From an uncultured Burkholderiales bacterium (GTDB lineage Bacteria; Pseudomonadota; Gammaproteobacteria; Burkholderiales; Burkholderiaceae_C): a stretch of DNA of 15,507 nt. Shown piece by piece: positions 1 to 6,199 of this stretch; the stretch's first letter is position 1; the number at the start of each line of letters is the position of its first letter. The notes below the pieces were generated by a model that saw nothing but the letters and a program-made list of their open reading frames with translations, searched no databases and had not been told where the DNA came from. The position numbers were made by a program, and so were the translations under genes. The stretch covers positions 1 to 15,507 of the forward strand of contig CAIYFE010000340.1 in NCBI GenBank assembly GCA_903925445.1. The letters run 5' to 3'.

Positions 1-602
1 CCGGCGTGTCGGTGACCGATCGCGGCTTCATCAACGTCGACATTCAAATGCGCACCAACGTGCCGCACATTTTTGCCATTGGCGACATCGTGGGTCAACC
101 CATGTTGGCGCACAAGGCGGTGCATGAAGCGCACGTCGCGGCTGAAGTGATTGCGGGCGAATTGCAAGGCAACAAAAATCTGGCATCTGCGGCCTTCAAT
201 GCGCGTGTCATTCCCAGTGTGGCCTACACCGACCCCGAAGTGGCTTGGGTGGGTTTGACCGAAGACCAAGCCAAAGCACAGGGCATCAAAGTCAAAAAAG
301 GTTTGTTCCCTTGGACGGCTTCAGGTCGCGCCATTGCCAATGGCCGCGACGAGGGCGTGACCAAGCTCTTGTTTGACGACAGCCCCGAAGCGCACGGACA
401 CGGCAAGATCTTGGGCGGTGGTATGGTGGGAACCCACGCGGGCGACATGATTGGCGAGATTGCACTGGCCATTGAAATGGGCGCAGACGCCGTGGACATC
501 GGAAAAACCATCCATCCTCACCCCACGCTGGGCGAAAGCATTGGCATGGCGGCCGAGGTGGCGCACGGTAGCTGCACGGATTTGCCGCCGAGCAAGAAGT
601 AA
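1..602 (+). CDS. lpdA: Dihydrolipoamide dehydrogenase (E3), C-terminal part, 5' end cut by window edge
   Basis: E3 is the FAD/NAD disulfide oxidoreductase that reoxidises lipoyl groups of the 2-oxoacid dehydrogenase complexes in the cytoplasm. The reading frame is already open at the window edge (first whole codon at base 3), so about 200 residues remain of a family protein of roughly 470. Visible are the end of the FAD domain (HIFAIGDI, the ADP-ribose strand ending in the conserved Asp), then the dimer interface domain (VAYTDPEVAWVGLTE, GKILGGGMVG, IGEIALAIEMGA) and the active-site motif HPHPTLGE near bases 510-536, whose second His and Glu form the proton-relay pair. The gene ends with TAA at 600-602. 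It lies outside the sugar island, converges on the GTPase gene, and shows no sign of decay. Confidence 0.95.
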   Translation, partial: GVSVTDRGFINVDIQMRTNVPHIFAIGDIVGQPMLAHKAVHEAHVAAEVIAGELQGNKNLASAAFNARVIPSVAYTDPEVAWVGLTEDQAKAQGIKVKKGLFPWTASGRAIANGRDEGVTKLLFDDSPEAHGHGKILGGGMVGTHAGDMIGEIALAIEMGADAVDIGKTIHPHPTLGESIGMAAEVAHGSCTDLPPSKK

Positions 603-610
603 AACGCTTT

Positions 611-633
611 GCTGCCGTTGCTACAACGGTAGC
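611..633. terminator. Strong hairpin between convergent lpdA and ylqF ends
   Basis: Arms GCTGCCGTTG (611-620) and CAACGGTAGC (624-633) pair over 10 positions with one G-T wobble around a CTA loop; T610-A634 extends the stem. It starts 9 bases after the lpdA stop and lies 24 bases beyond the ylqF stop. Read on the minus strand the stem is followed by AAAGCGTTTT, a weak U-rich tail; on the plus strand no T run follows. Most likely a shared terminator or 3'-end stabiliser for the converging transcripts. Confidence 0.5.
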
Positions 634-656
634 AGGGCGGTGGAAAGGTCAGCCAT

Positions 657-1583
657 TCACTTGCGTGGATGTTTCTTGGCCTTTTCAAACGCTTCTTTGC
701 GGATGGCTCGTTCGGCGTCGGCTTTTTCGCCGCGAGCCAACCATTCGGCAAACTCTTTGGGCGTCTCTAAAGTGAGTCGTCCCAGCACGCCCGATCTGAA
801 ATCGTGAATCAACAAATGCGCTGCTTTGGTGGTGTTGGCGCGTCCGCCACTTTGCACCGCGCCCCGTTGGCGGGCAATGGCTTCGAGCATTTGTTCGTCG
901 TTGTGGCTGGCCACATCTTGAATCTTGTAACGGTCTTGCAACGCTTGCGGATAGTGCGCAATGAGGTAGTTGAGCAGTTCTAGCGCGACTTCTTCTTCGT
1001 CAAAAGCGTTGACCCCAATGGCGCCGCTGGCCGCCAAGTTATAGCCGCTTTGCGCCACGATGATGCGTGGCCACAGCACACCGGGGGTGTCGTACAAATA
1101 AAAATCATCGGCCAGGGTGATGCGTTGCTCGAGTTTGGTCACGCCGGCTTCGTCCCCGGTTTTGGCCGCCCGTTTGCCTTTGAGCGTGTTGATGAGCGTG
1201 GACTTGCCCACGTTGGGAATGCCGCAAATCAACACCCGCATGGGTTTGACCATGCCGCCGCGCAACGGTGCGAGTTGATGACACGCTTCAATCAGCGCTT
1301 TGGCGGGCGATGTCATGCTGGTGTCCAGCGCGATGGCGCGCACGTTGGGTTGTGCGTTGTAATGCGCGAGCCATGCGGTGGTGCGCTCGGGGTCGGCCAA
1401 ATCTTGTTTGCTCAACACCTTGAGCGCTGGCTTGCCATGGATCAACTCGGCCAACATGGGGTTGGCGCTCGAGCCCGGCAAGCGCGCATCGAGCATTTCG
1501 ATCACCACATCAATGTCAGCAATCCGCTCCCCAATCGCCTTGCGCGTGAGGTGCATGTGTCCGGGAAACCATTGAATTGCCAT
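657..1583 (-). CDS. ylqF: YlqF/RbgA-type circularly permuted GTPase (ribosome biogenesis)
   Basis: A 308-residue GTPase of the YlqF/YawG family, which in Bacillus (RbgA) helps late assembly of the large ribosomal subunit. The permuted order G4-G5-G1-G2-G3 is clear: the N-terminal signature MAIQWFPGHM, G4-like LSKQD (57-61, Ser where Asn is usual), G5-like ALDTS (85-89), P-loop GIPNVGKST (121-129), G2 Thr149 and G3 DTPG (165-168). A C-terminal helical region follows, ending in a basic tail. I start at the ATG at 1583 because the FPGHM signature begins the family; a longer frame to 1694 would overlap the phoD stop and adds no family sequence. There is no clear Shine-Dalgarno site. It lies 64 bases downstream of phoD on the same strand and may be co-transcribed, though the functions are unrelated. 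Confidence 0.92.
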   Translation of the reverse strand: MAIQWFPGHMHLTRKAIGERIADIDVVIEMLDARLPGSSANPMLAELIHGKPALKVLSKQDLADPERTTAWLAHYNAQPNVRAIALDTSMTSPAKALIEACHQLAPLRGGMVKPMRVLICGIPNVGKSTLINTLKGKRAAKTGDEAGVTKLEQRITLADDFYLYDTPGVLWPRIIVAQSGYNLAASGAIGVNAFDEEEVALELLNYLIAHYPQALQDRYKIQDVASHNDEQMLEAIARQRGAVQSGGRANTTKAAHLLIHDFRSGVLGRLTLETPKEFAEWLARGEKADAERAIRKEAFEKAKKHPRK

Positions 1584-1647
1584 GAAGCGGTGCTTGACAG
1601 TTGAGTGAAAACAGGCATTTTTGCACGGCTCATGGCGCCTCAGGGTT

Positions 1648-3237
1648 TCAGGCTTTGTGCGGCACCAACGTTTTGCTGTAAAGCGATGCGCCAACCAAGT
1701 CCTTGAGCGTCACCGTCATGGCTTGGGTTTTGGCATCGATGTCCACTTGGCCGAAAAACTGCATGCCCGTTGAAGGCGCTGCATTTTGTTCTTGCGGCGC
1801 TTTTTGATAGGCCACTTGTAAGCCAAACGTGTTGTCAGGCAAGTTTGGACCAAAGGCCCCTGCATTCAAAGGTCCTGAAACAAACTCCCAGAAAGGATTG
1901 AAGTCGTTGAATTTGGCTTTGTTGGGATCGTAAAAATGTGCAGCGGTGTAGTGCACATCGGCCGTGAGCCAAACGATGTTGTGGATGTTTGCTTTTTTGA
2001 TTTCACGCAGCAAACGAGCGAATTCGATTTCACGACCTTTGGCCTCGTTGTTATCGCCATTGGCGATGGCTTCCCATTGGTCTGATCCGTCTGCTGTTTT
2101 TCCATCCGGTACTTGTAAACCAATGGGCATGTCGGCAGCGATGACTTTCCACGTGGCTTTTGATTTTTTCAAGCCTTCAAGTAACCAAGCAATTTGTGGT
2201 CGACCTAAGAAGGCCGATTCTTGGTTTTCCGATGTTTGCAAGTTGGCGCTGTTGGGTCCACGATAGCTGCGTATGTCCAGAACAAACATATCCATCAAAG
2301 GACCGTGCGGAATGTGGCGGTAAACACGTTCAGATTCTTGATTGCCAAAATTGCGCATGGGCGCGAATTCGTGAAAGGCTTTGGTGGCTCTAGCGACCAA
2401 CAAAGGAATATTTTTTTCGGTGTAGCGATTGTCTTTTGAGAGGTCTTTCGAGTCTGAGTAGTTGTTGCAAACTTCATGGTCATCCCATTGCCAAATTTGC
2501 GGGACATCGGCGGCCATGCGACGCAGGTTGACATCCATCATGTTGTAGCGGTATCGACCACGGAATTCGTTGAGCGTTTCTGCGACTTTGCTGACCTCTT
2601 CTGTCACGATGTTCTTCCACAGCGAACCATCTGGTAATTTGACTTCCGCCGTGATGGGGCCATCGGCATAAATGTTGTCGCCACTGTGCAAAAAGAAATC
2701 AGGATTGACTTGGCGCATTTGTTCGTAAATTTTCATGCCGCCCCAAGCTTCATTGATTCCCCAGCCTTGTCCGACGGTGTCGCCACTCCAAACAAAACGC
2801 ACGTTGCGCGTGGCTTTTTGATGCGTCGCTTGCGGCAAACGCAAATGACCGCTCATGGCCTGCGAGAGCACGCGCTCGTTGTGTAAGTCTTGCAAAACAA
2901 CGCGATAAAAAACTTCTTGTCCTGCGGGCAGTTGGGTGAGATCGATGCGGCCTGTGTAGTCGGTGTTTTCCAGCAAGTAATTGCCACGGATGCGTTGCGC
3001 GTTGGCAAAGCTGGCGGTGCTTGACCATTCGACCCACATGCGCGCAGGACGATCGCTGCGCGCCCAAATCATGGCAGCGCTGGATGTGGGGTCGCCGCTT
3101 TGGATGCCCGATGGGAATTGGGGCCGCATAGCGTCACGCGTGATCACAGCCGGTGCTTGAGCAAAAGCCAAAGCAGGTGCCAATAGACTTTGAGTGCCAA
3201 TCAGGGCAGAAGAATTGAGAAAGCGACGACGATCCAT
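1648..3237 (-). CDS. phoD: PhoD-type alkaline phosphatase/phosphodiesterase, Tat-exported
   Basis: A 529-residue metallophosphoesterase that releases phosphate from extracytoplasmic phosphoesters. The N-terminus MDRRRFLNSSALIG is a twin-arginine signal followed by a hydrophobic stretch and an Ala-rich cleavage region near residues 25-28 (AFAQA). An N-terminal Ig-like PhoD_N domain (about 45-135, with SGDPTSSAAMIWAR) precedes the catalytic domain, whose metal-binding motifs are SGD (151-153), LHSGDNIY (183-190), WDDHE (251-255) and LTADVHY (424-430). Length fits the family. The start at 3237 is chosen over an in-frame ATG 7 codons upstream because AAGGAG stands 5 bases before it and the Tat motif begins there. 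It is downstream of the GntR gene on the same strand, separated by 78 bases holding a Pho-box-like site, so phosphate control is more likely than sugar control. Confidence 0.93.
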   Translation of the reverse strand: MDRRRFLNSSALIGTQSLLAPALAFAQAPAVITRDAMRPQFPSGIQSGDPTSSAAMIWARSDRPARMWVEWSSTASFANAQRIRGNYLLENTDYTGRIDLTQLPAGQEVFYRVVLQDLHNERVLSQAMSGHLRLPQATHQKATRNVRFVWSGDTVGQGWGINEAWGGMKIYEQMRQVNPDFFLHSGDNIYADGPITAEVKLPDGSLWKNIVTEEVSKVAETLNEFRGRYRYNMMDVNLRRMAADVPQIWQWDDHEVCNNYSDSKDLSKDNRYTEKNIPLLVARATKAFHEFAPMRNFGNQESERVYRHIPHGPLMDMFVLDIRSYRGPNSANLQTSENQESAFLGRPQIAWLLEGLKKSKATWKVIAADMPIGLQVPDGKTADGSDQWEAIANGDNNEAKGREIEFARLLREIKKANIHNIVWLTADVHYTAAHFYDPNKAKFNDFNPFWEFVSGPLNAGAFGPNLPDNTFGLQVAYQKAPQEQNAAPSTGMQFFGQVDIDAKTQAMTVTLKDLVGASLYSKTLVPHKA

Positions 3238-3242
3238 GAAAG

Positions 3243-3248
3243 CTCCTT
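3243..3248 (-). promoter_or_regulatory. Shine-Dalgarno site of phoD
   Basis: AAGGAG on the minus strand with a 5-base spacer to the ATG at 3237. This site decides the phoD start against the in-frame ATG at 3258, which would place the Shine-Dalgarno inside the coding sequence. Confidence 0.75.
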
Positions 3249-3286
3249 GGGTGAACAAAAAGAACTTTGCATTGGAATGAAGTTGA

Positions 3287-3304
3287 GTGTCAAACGGATG
3301 ACAA
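3287..3304 (-). promoter_or_regulatory. Pho-box-like direct repeat upstream of phoD
   Basis: On the minus strand the 18-mer TTGTCATCCGTTTGACAC reads as two 7-mers, TTGTCAT and TTGACAC, with a 4-base spacer. This is the 7-4-7 layout of the PhoB box (consensus repeat CTGTCAT); I count 6 of 7 and 5 or more of 7 matches. It lies 50-67 bases before the phoD ATG. The second repeat also contains TTGACA, so the same bases could be a sigma-70 -35 element; no convincing -10 stands at 17 bases. The gene it precedes makes phosphate control sensible, but one site is weak evidence. Confidence 0.4.
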
Positions 3305-3313
3305 ATATCAAAA

Positions 3314-3328
3314 CATCAGTGGCTGATG
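3314..3328 (-). terminator. Possible weak terminator at the end of the GntR gene
   Basis: CATCAG and CTGATG form a perfect 6-bp stem with a 3-base loop that overlaps the last codons and stop of the regulator gene. On the minus strand it is followed by TTTTGATATTTG. Short and only half G/C, so termination would be partial at best. Confidence 0.3.
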
Positions 3329-4038
3329 CGCGACGAGTACCTGCAGACTTGCGGGTTGAACCAAGTTTTAGAAAACTCCGCCAACTCATTGTTGGCTGTC
3401 CACGACAAGCGTTCAATGTAGCCCGCAATTTTTTTGGCACGCAAGCCAAAAGCGTTGACAGTCCAATCGGGAACGGTTTGGGTGTAAATGTGATCTTCTA
3501 CCCGGCTGATCCAGAGATCAAAATTTTGTTGATAAAACAAATACATCGATTCACCCAACTCATCGGCTTTGAGTTGTTGGCTTCTTTTGGCGTCCAACCA
3601 AATTTCTTCGAGCGCCACGGGTGTTTGATTGAGTAAACGCAAGCGCCTGATGCGCCAAGCGCTGCTTTTTTTAGAGGCAAGGCCAAAGCTGGAAATGTCG
3701 GCGGGAGTTTTCAACTTGTCTACGCTCAAGATGTGGGCGCTTGGCATGCCAGGTCCATCGTGCAACTCTAGGCGGAAAAATTCATAAATACTTTTACCTG
3801 TCCCCGTGTTGCGTACATAAGTGCCGGAGCCTTGGATGCGTTCCAGCACGCCTTGCTGTTGCAGCACTTCCAGAGCTTTGCGCAGCGTGCCGACTGCCAC
3901 TTGCAGGGACTGCGCCAATTCAGCTTCGGTAGGAAGGCGCTCGCCTGGGCGAAAGTGGCCTGCTCGAATTTGTCGGCTCAGAAGTTCTGAAATTTGCAAA
4001 AATTTGGGCAGCGGTTGGGCAGCGGTCAGGGTTTTCAT
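3316..4038 (-). CDS. GntR-family (HutC/UTRA-type) transcriptional regulator
   Basis: A 240-residue one-component regulator. Residues about 8-77 form the GntR winged helix-turn-helix (PKFLQISELLSRQI, GERLPTEAELAQSL, VGTLRKALEVLQQQGVLERI, wing GSGTYV). Residues about 95-235 form a UTRA ligand-binding domain with the typical RIRRLRLLNQTPVALEEIWL segment. UTRA regulators usually bind a sugar, sugar phosphate or amino-acid-derived effector and mostly act as repressors. The start at 4038 (MKTLTAAQPL) is preferred over an in-frame ATG at 4089 because the extra 17 residues match no domain and would use up the divergent promoter region. It is divergent from the SmoC-like gene with 80 bases between starts, so it is the best candidate regulator of the desulfonation operon and itself. 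The effector cannot be read from the sequence. Confidence 0.9.
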   Translation of the reverse strand: MKTLTAAQPLPKFLQISELLSRQIRAGHFRPGERLPTEAELAQSLQVAVGTLRKALEVLQQQGVLERIQGSGTYVRNTGTGKSIYEFFRLELHDGPGMPSAHILSVDKLKTPADISSFGLASKKSSAWRIRRLRLLNQTPVALEEIWLDAKRSQQLKADELGESMYLFYQQNFDLWISRVEDHIYTQTVPDWTVNAFGLRAKKIAGYIERLSWTANNELAEFSKTWFNPQVCRYSSRISH

Positions 4039-4083
4039 AGCCCAAGTATGACAAGAAAAATCAAAGGCGCGCGTAAATTCATA

Positions 4084-4093
4084 TACCATTCAT
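4084..4093 (+). promoter_or_regulatory. Candidate operator, copy 1 (TACCATTCAT)
   Basis: TACCATTCAT occurs here, 25 bases before the smoC-like ATG, and again at 12734-12743 oriented toward the binding-protein gene at the head of the transport block. In both places it sits about 25 bases from the start codon on the coding strand of the gene it precedes. Read on the other strand, both copies extend as ATGAATGGTAnnTGnAT. It could be the site through which one regulator, perhaps the GntR protein, controls both operons. Two copies only, so tentative. Confidence 0.35.
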
Positions 4094-4108
4094 TCAGTAT
4101 TGATGCAT

Positions 4109-4114
4109 GGAGGA
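4109..4114 (+). promoter_or_regulatory. Shine-Dalgarno site of the smoC-like gene
   Basis: GGAGGA with a 4-base spacer to the ATG at 4119. It overlaps the alternative in-frame ATG at 4107, which is therefore rejected as the start. Confidence 0.8.
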
Positions 4115-4118
4115 CTGT

Positions 4119-5276
4119 ATGAGCGTAGTTCCGGTTCGTGGCGAGGATATTCAAAGCGCGGAGGTTGCTTGGTTTGCGCCTTTGTGCTCCGATGATTTTG
4201 GACATTTGGGCGTTCCCGATGGCCAGTACCGCAGCAGTTGGGAGAACACCCGCCAAATTGCTCTGCGCGCTGAGCAATTGGGGTTTCGCAATATTTTGTG
4301 TCCGTCCTCTTACCAAGTTGGGCAAGACACGTTGACCTTTGCCTCGGCCATGGCTCCGCTGACTTCGCGCATGAATTTATTGGCTGCTATTCGGTGTGGC
4401 GAGTTGCATCCGGTTATGTTGGCTCGCACGGTGGCGACTTTGGACCACATGTTGAAAGGTCGTTTGACCTTGAATGTGATTTCTTCAGACTTTCCTGGAC
4501 AACAAGAAGACAGTGCGTATCGCTACCGTCGTTCTTGGGAGGTGGTCGAGATTTTGAAACAAGCTTGGACGCAAGACGAGATCAACTACGACGGCGACAT
4601 TTACAAATTCAAAGGGCTATCGACGGACCCAGTCAAACCCTATCAAATCAACGGCGGGCCCTTGCTTTACTTTGGAGGCTACAGCCCAGATGCCTTGGAA
4701 TTGTGCGGCGCACATTGCGACACCTATTTGATGTGGCCAGAAACCAAAGATGTTTTAGCGCAACGCATGCGCGATGTTCATGCCCGAGCCGCGCATTACA
4801 ACCGTGTTTTAGATTACGGTTTGCGTGTGCACATGATCGTGCGCGATACCGAAGCTGAAGCCAAAGAATATGCCCGCGAATTGGTTTCTCAACTCGACGA
4901 TGAAAAAGGTCGAGAAATTCGCCAACGCGCTTTGGATGCAGGCAGTTTGGGCGTAGCGCATCAAGCTAAAAACCGTGAATTGGCGGACGAGGAAGGCTAC
5001 ATCGAACCCCATTTATGGACCGGAGTGGGACGCGCGCGCAGTGGATGTGGCGCGGCCTTGGTGGGCAGCGTTGATCAGGTGTTGAGTGAAATTGAAGAGT
5101 ACAAAAAAATGGGTATTCGGGCCTTTATTTTTTCTGGTTATCCCCATCTGCAAGAATGCGAAATCTTTGGCACCAAGGTGTTGCCTCAACTCAAAACTTG
5201 CACGCTGGCTCAAGAATATGGGCGCGTGCCTTCTCAAACCCCCGCGACGCCTTTGGGCGTTGGAGTCCGTCGATGA
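4119..5276 (+). CDS. smoC: SsuD-family FMNH2-dependent monooxygenase, probable sulfoquinovose monooxygenase (SmoC-like)
   Basis: A 385-residue LLM-class (bacterial luciferase-like) TIM-barrel oxygenase of the SsuD branch, which uses reduced flavin and O2 to cleave a C-S bond, giving an aldehyde and sulfite. SsuD-like blocks run the whole length: LDHMLKGRLTLNVISSD (109-124), LLYFGGYSPDALEL (182-195), YLMWPE (203-208), YGLRVHMIVRDTEAEA (233-248), LWTGVGRARSGCGAALVG (299-316) and FSGYPHL (338-344). The putative active-site set Trp206, Arg236, His238, Tyr341 and His343 is present; from memory these match the substrate-site residues described for Agrobacterium SmoC, in number as well as kind. The Cys54 of E. 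coli SsuD is absent. The neighbours are a reductase and a sugar importer with a glycosidase, not ssuE or ssuABC, which favours a sulfosugar over alkanesulfonates. The last bases overlap the next gene (ATGA). Specificity is inferred, the family is sure. Confidence 0.8.
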   Translation: MSVVPVRGEDIQSAEVAWFAPLCSDDFGHLGVPDGQYRSSWENTRQIALRAEQLGFRNILCPSSYQVGQDTLTFASAMAPLTSRMNLLAAIRCGELHPVMLARTVATLDHMLKGRLTLNVISSDFPGQQEDSAYRYRRSWEVVEILKQAWTQDEINYDGDIYKFKGLSTDPVKPYQINGGPLLYFGGYSPDALELCGAHCDTYLMWPETKDVLAQRMRDVHARAAHYNRVLDYGLRVHMIVRDTEAEAKEYARELVSQLDDEKGREIRQRALDAGSLGVAHQAKNRELADEEGYIEPHLWTGVGRARSGCGAALVGSVDQVLSEIEEYKKMGIRAFIFSGYPHLQECEIFGTKVLPQLKTCTLAQEYGRVPSQTPATPLGVGVRR

Positions 5277-6178
5277 ACGTAACTTCTGTGGCCTTGTCGG
5301 CCAATATTTCTTTGAGTCGCATGGCTTATGGCGTGTGGCGCCTGTCCGAGTCCGCCGATTGTTCGGCTCAGGCTGTGGCAGCGCGCATTCAAGCGTGTTT
5401 GGATCAAGGCATCACCACGTTTGATCATGCCGATATTTATGGAGACTATCGTTGTGAGGCGCTGTTTGGCGATGCACTGCGCGCCTATCCTGCGTTGAAA
5501 AACAACATGCAAATCGTGACCAAAACCGACATCATGTTGTTGTCCAAGCAATGGCCGCAAACACGGGTCAAGCATTACGACACATCCGCGGAGCATGTTC
5601 GAGCGAGCGTCGATCGCTCGTTGCAACGCATAGGTGTGGATGTGATTGATGTGTTGCTCATTCACCGTCCAGATCCGTTGATGGATGCGCAAGCGCTGGG
5701 TGCTTGCTTGGATCAATTGATCGATACAGGAAAAATCCGTGCAGCAGGTGTCTCCAACTTCATGCCCTGGGACAGCGATTTGTTGCAGTCTTGCATGAAG
5801 CATCGCTTGGTGACCAATCAAATTGAGTTGAGCTTGATGCACACCGCGCCATTGACCAATGGACAACTGGCACACGCGCAGCAGCACCGTCAACCGGTGA
5901 TGGCTTGGTCGCCCTTGGGTGGAGGTCGCTTATGGGGTCAAGAAGCGGCGGCGCAACGCTTGGCGCCCAAACTCAAATCGTTGGCTCAAACGCATGGCGT
6001 TGATGAAACGGCCATTGCCATTGCTTGGCTCTTGCACCATCCCGCACAAGTTTTGCCTGTGATGGGTACCAACGATTTGGAGCGCATCCGTGCGTTTCAC
6101 CAAGCCTTCAAAGTCCAGCTTGATCGTCAAACTTGGTTTGAACTTTACGAGTTGGCGCAGGGCAGCGAAGTGCCCTGA
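5273..6178 (+). CDS. smoB: Aldo/keto reductase, probable 6-oxo-glucose reductase role (SmoB-like; YdhF-type sequence)
   Basis: A 301-residue NAD(P)H-dependent aldo/keto reductase, close in pattern to E. coli YdhF. The catalytic tetrad is readable: Asp51 and Tyr56 in FDHADIYG, Lys84 in IVTKTD and His131 in LLIHRPDP. GVSNF (159-163), NQIELS (182-187) and AWSPLGGGRL (211-220) are the usual barrel and cofactor motifs. The start at 5273 is chosen because GGAG stands 7 bases upstream and the ATG overlaps the stop of the monooxygenase gene as ATGA, implying translational coupling; a longer frame lies wholly inside the upstream gene. In the sulfo-SMO pathway this step reduces the aldehyde left by desulfonation (6-oxo-glucose) to glucose, and the coupling to the monooxygenase is the main reason for assigning that role. 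Family certain, substrate inferred. Confidence 0.8.
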   Translation: MNVTSVALSANISLSRMAYGVWRLSESADCSAQAVAARIQACLDQGITTFDHADIYGDYRCEALFGDALRAYPALKNNMQIVTKTDIMLLSKQWPQTRVKHYDTSAEHVRASVDRSLQRIGVDVIDVLLIHRPDPLMDAQALGACLDQLIDTGKIRAAGVSNFMPWDSDLLQSCMKHRLVTNQIELSLMHTAPLTNGQLAHAQQHRQPVMAWSPLGGGRLWGQEAAAQRLAPKLKSLAQTHGVDETAIAIAWLLHHPAQVLPVMGTNDLERIRAFHQAFKVQLDRQTWFELYELAQGSEVP

Positions 6179-6191
6179 CGTCGGGTTTTTT
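6158..6191 (+). terminator. Possible terminator of the monooxygenase/reductase operon
   Basis: CAGGGCA (6158-6164) and TGCCCTG (6171-6177) make a perfect 7-bp stem over the reductase stop codon with loop GCGAAG. A run of six T follows at 6186-6191, but 8 bases after the stem, so it is not a textbook terminator. CCC 6173-6175 and GGG 6183-6185 directly before the T run could form an alternative short stem. The convergent GH31 gene ends at 6200. Confidence 0.35.
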
Positions 6192-6199
6192 CAAGCGAA

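Larger units (their letters stand above)
4039..4118. promoter_or_regulatory. Divergent promoter region between GntR gene and smoC-like gene
   Basis: This 80-base gap is A/T-richer than its flanks and must hold promoters for both directions. TATATG at about 4080-4085 on the minus strand is a fair -10 for the regulator; CAGTAT or TACCAT are possible -10s on the plus strand. No good TTGACA partner is seen for either. ATAC (4083-4086) and GTAT (4097-4100) are a short inverted pair 10 bases apart. Confidence 0.5.

Noticed and set aside
1584..1694. Longer YlqF start at 1694
   Set aside because: It would overlap the phoD stop and add 37 residues without family character before the MAIQWFPGHM signature.
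4119..5276. Naming the monooxygenase ssuD (alkanesulfonate sulfur scavenging)
   Set aside because: No ssuE, ssuA, ssuB or ssuC beside it, the SsuD cysteine is absent, and the coupled aldo/keto reductase and nearby sugar importer fit a carbon-source pathway better.
5234..5893. A 219-codon open frame on the minus strand
   Set aside because: It is antisense to the aldo/keto reductase gene, which carries a full catalytic tetrad.
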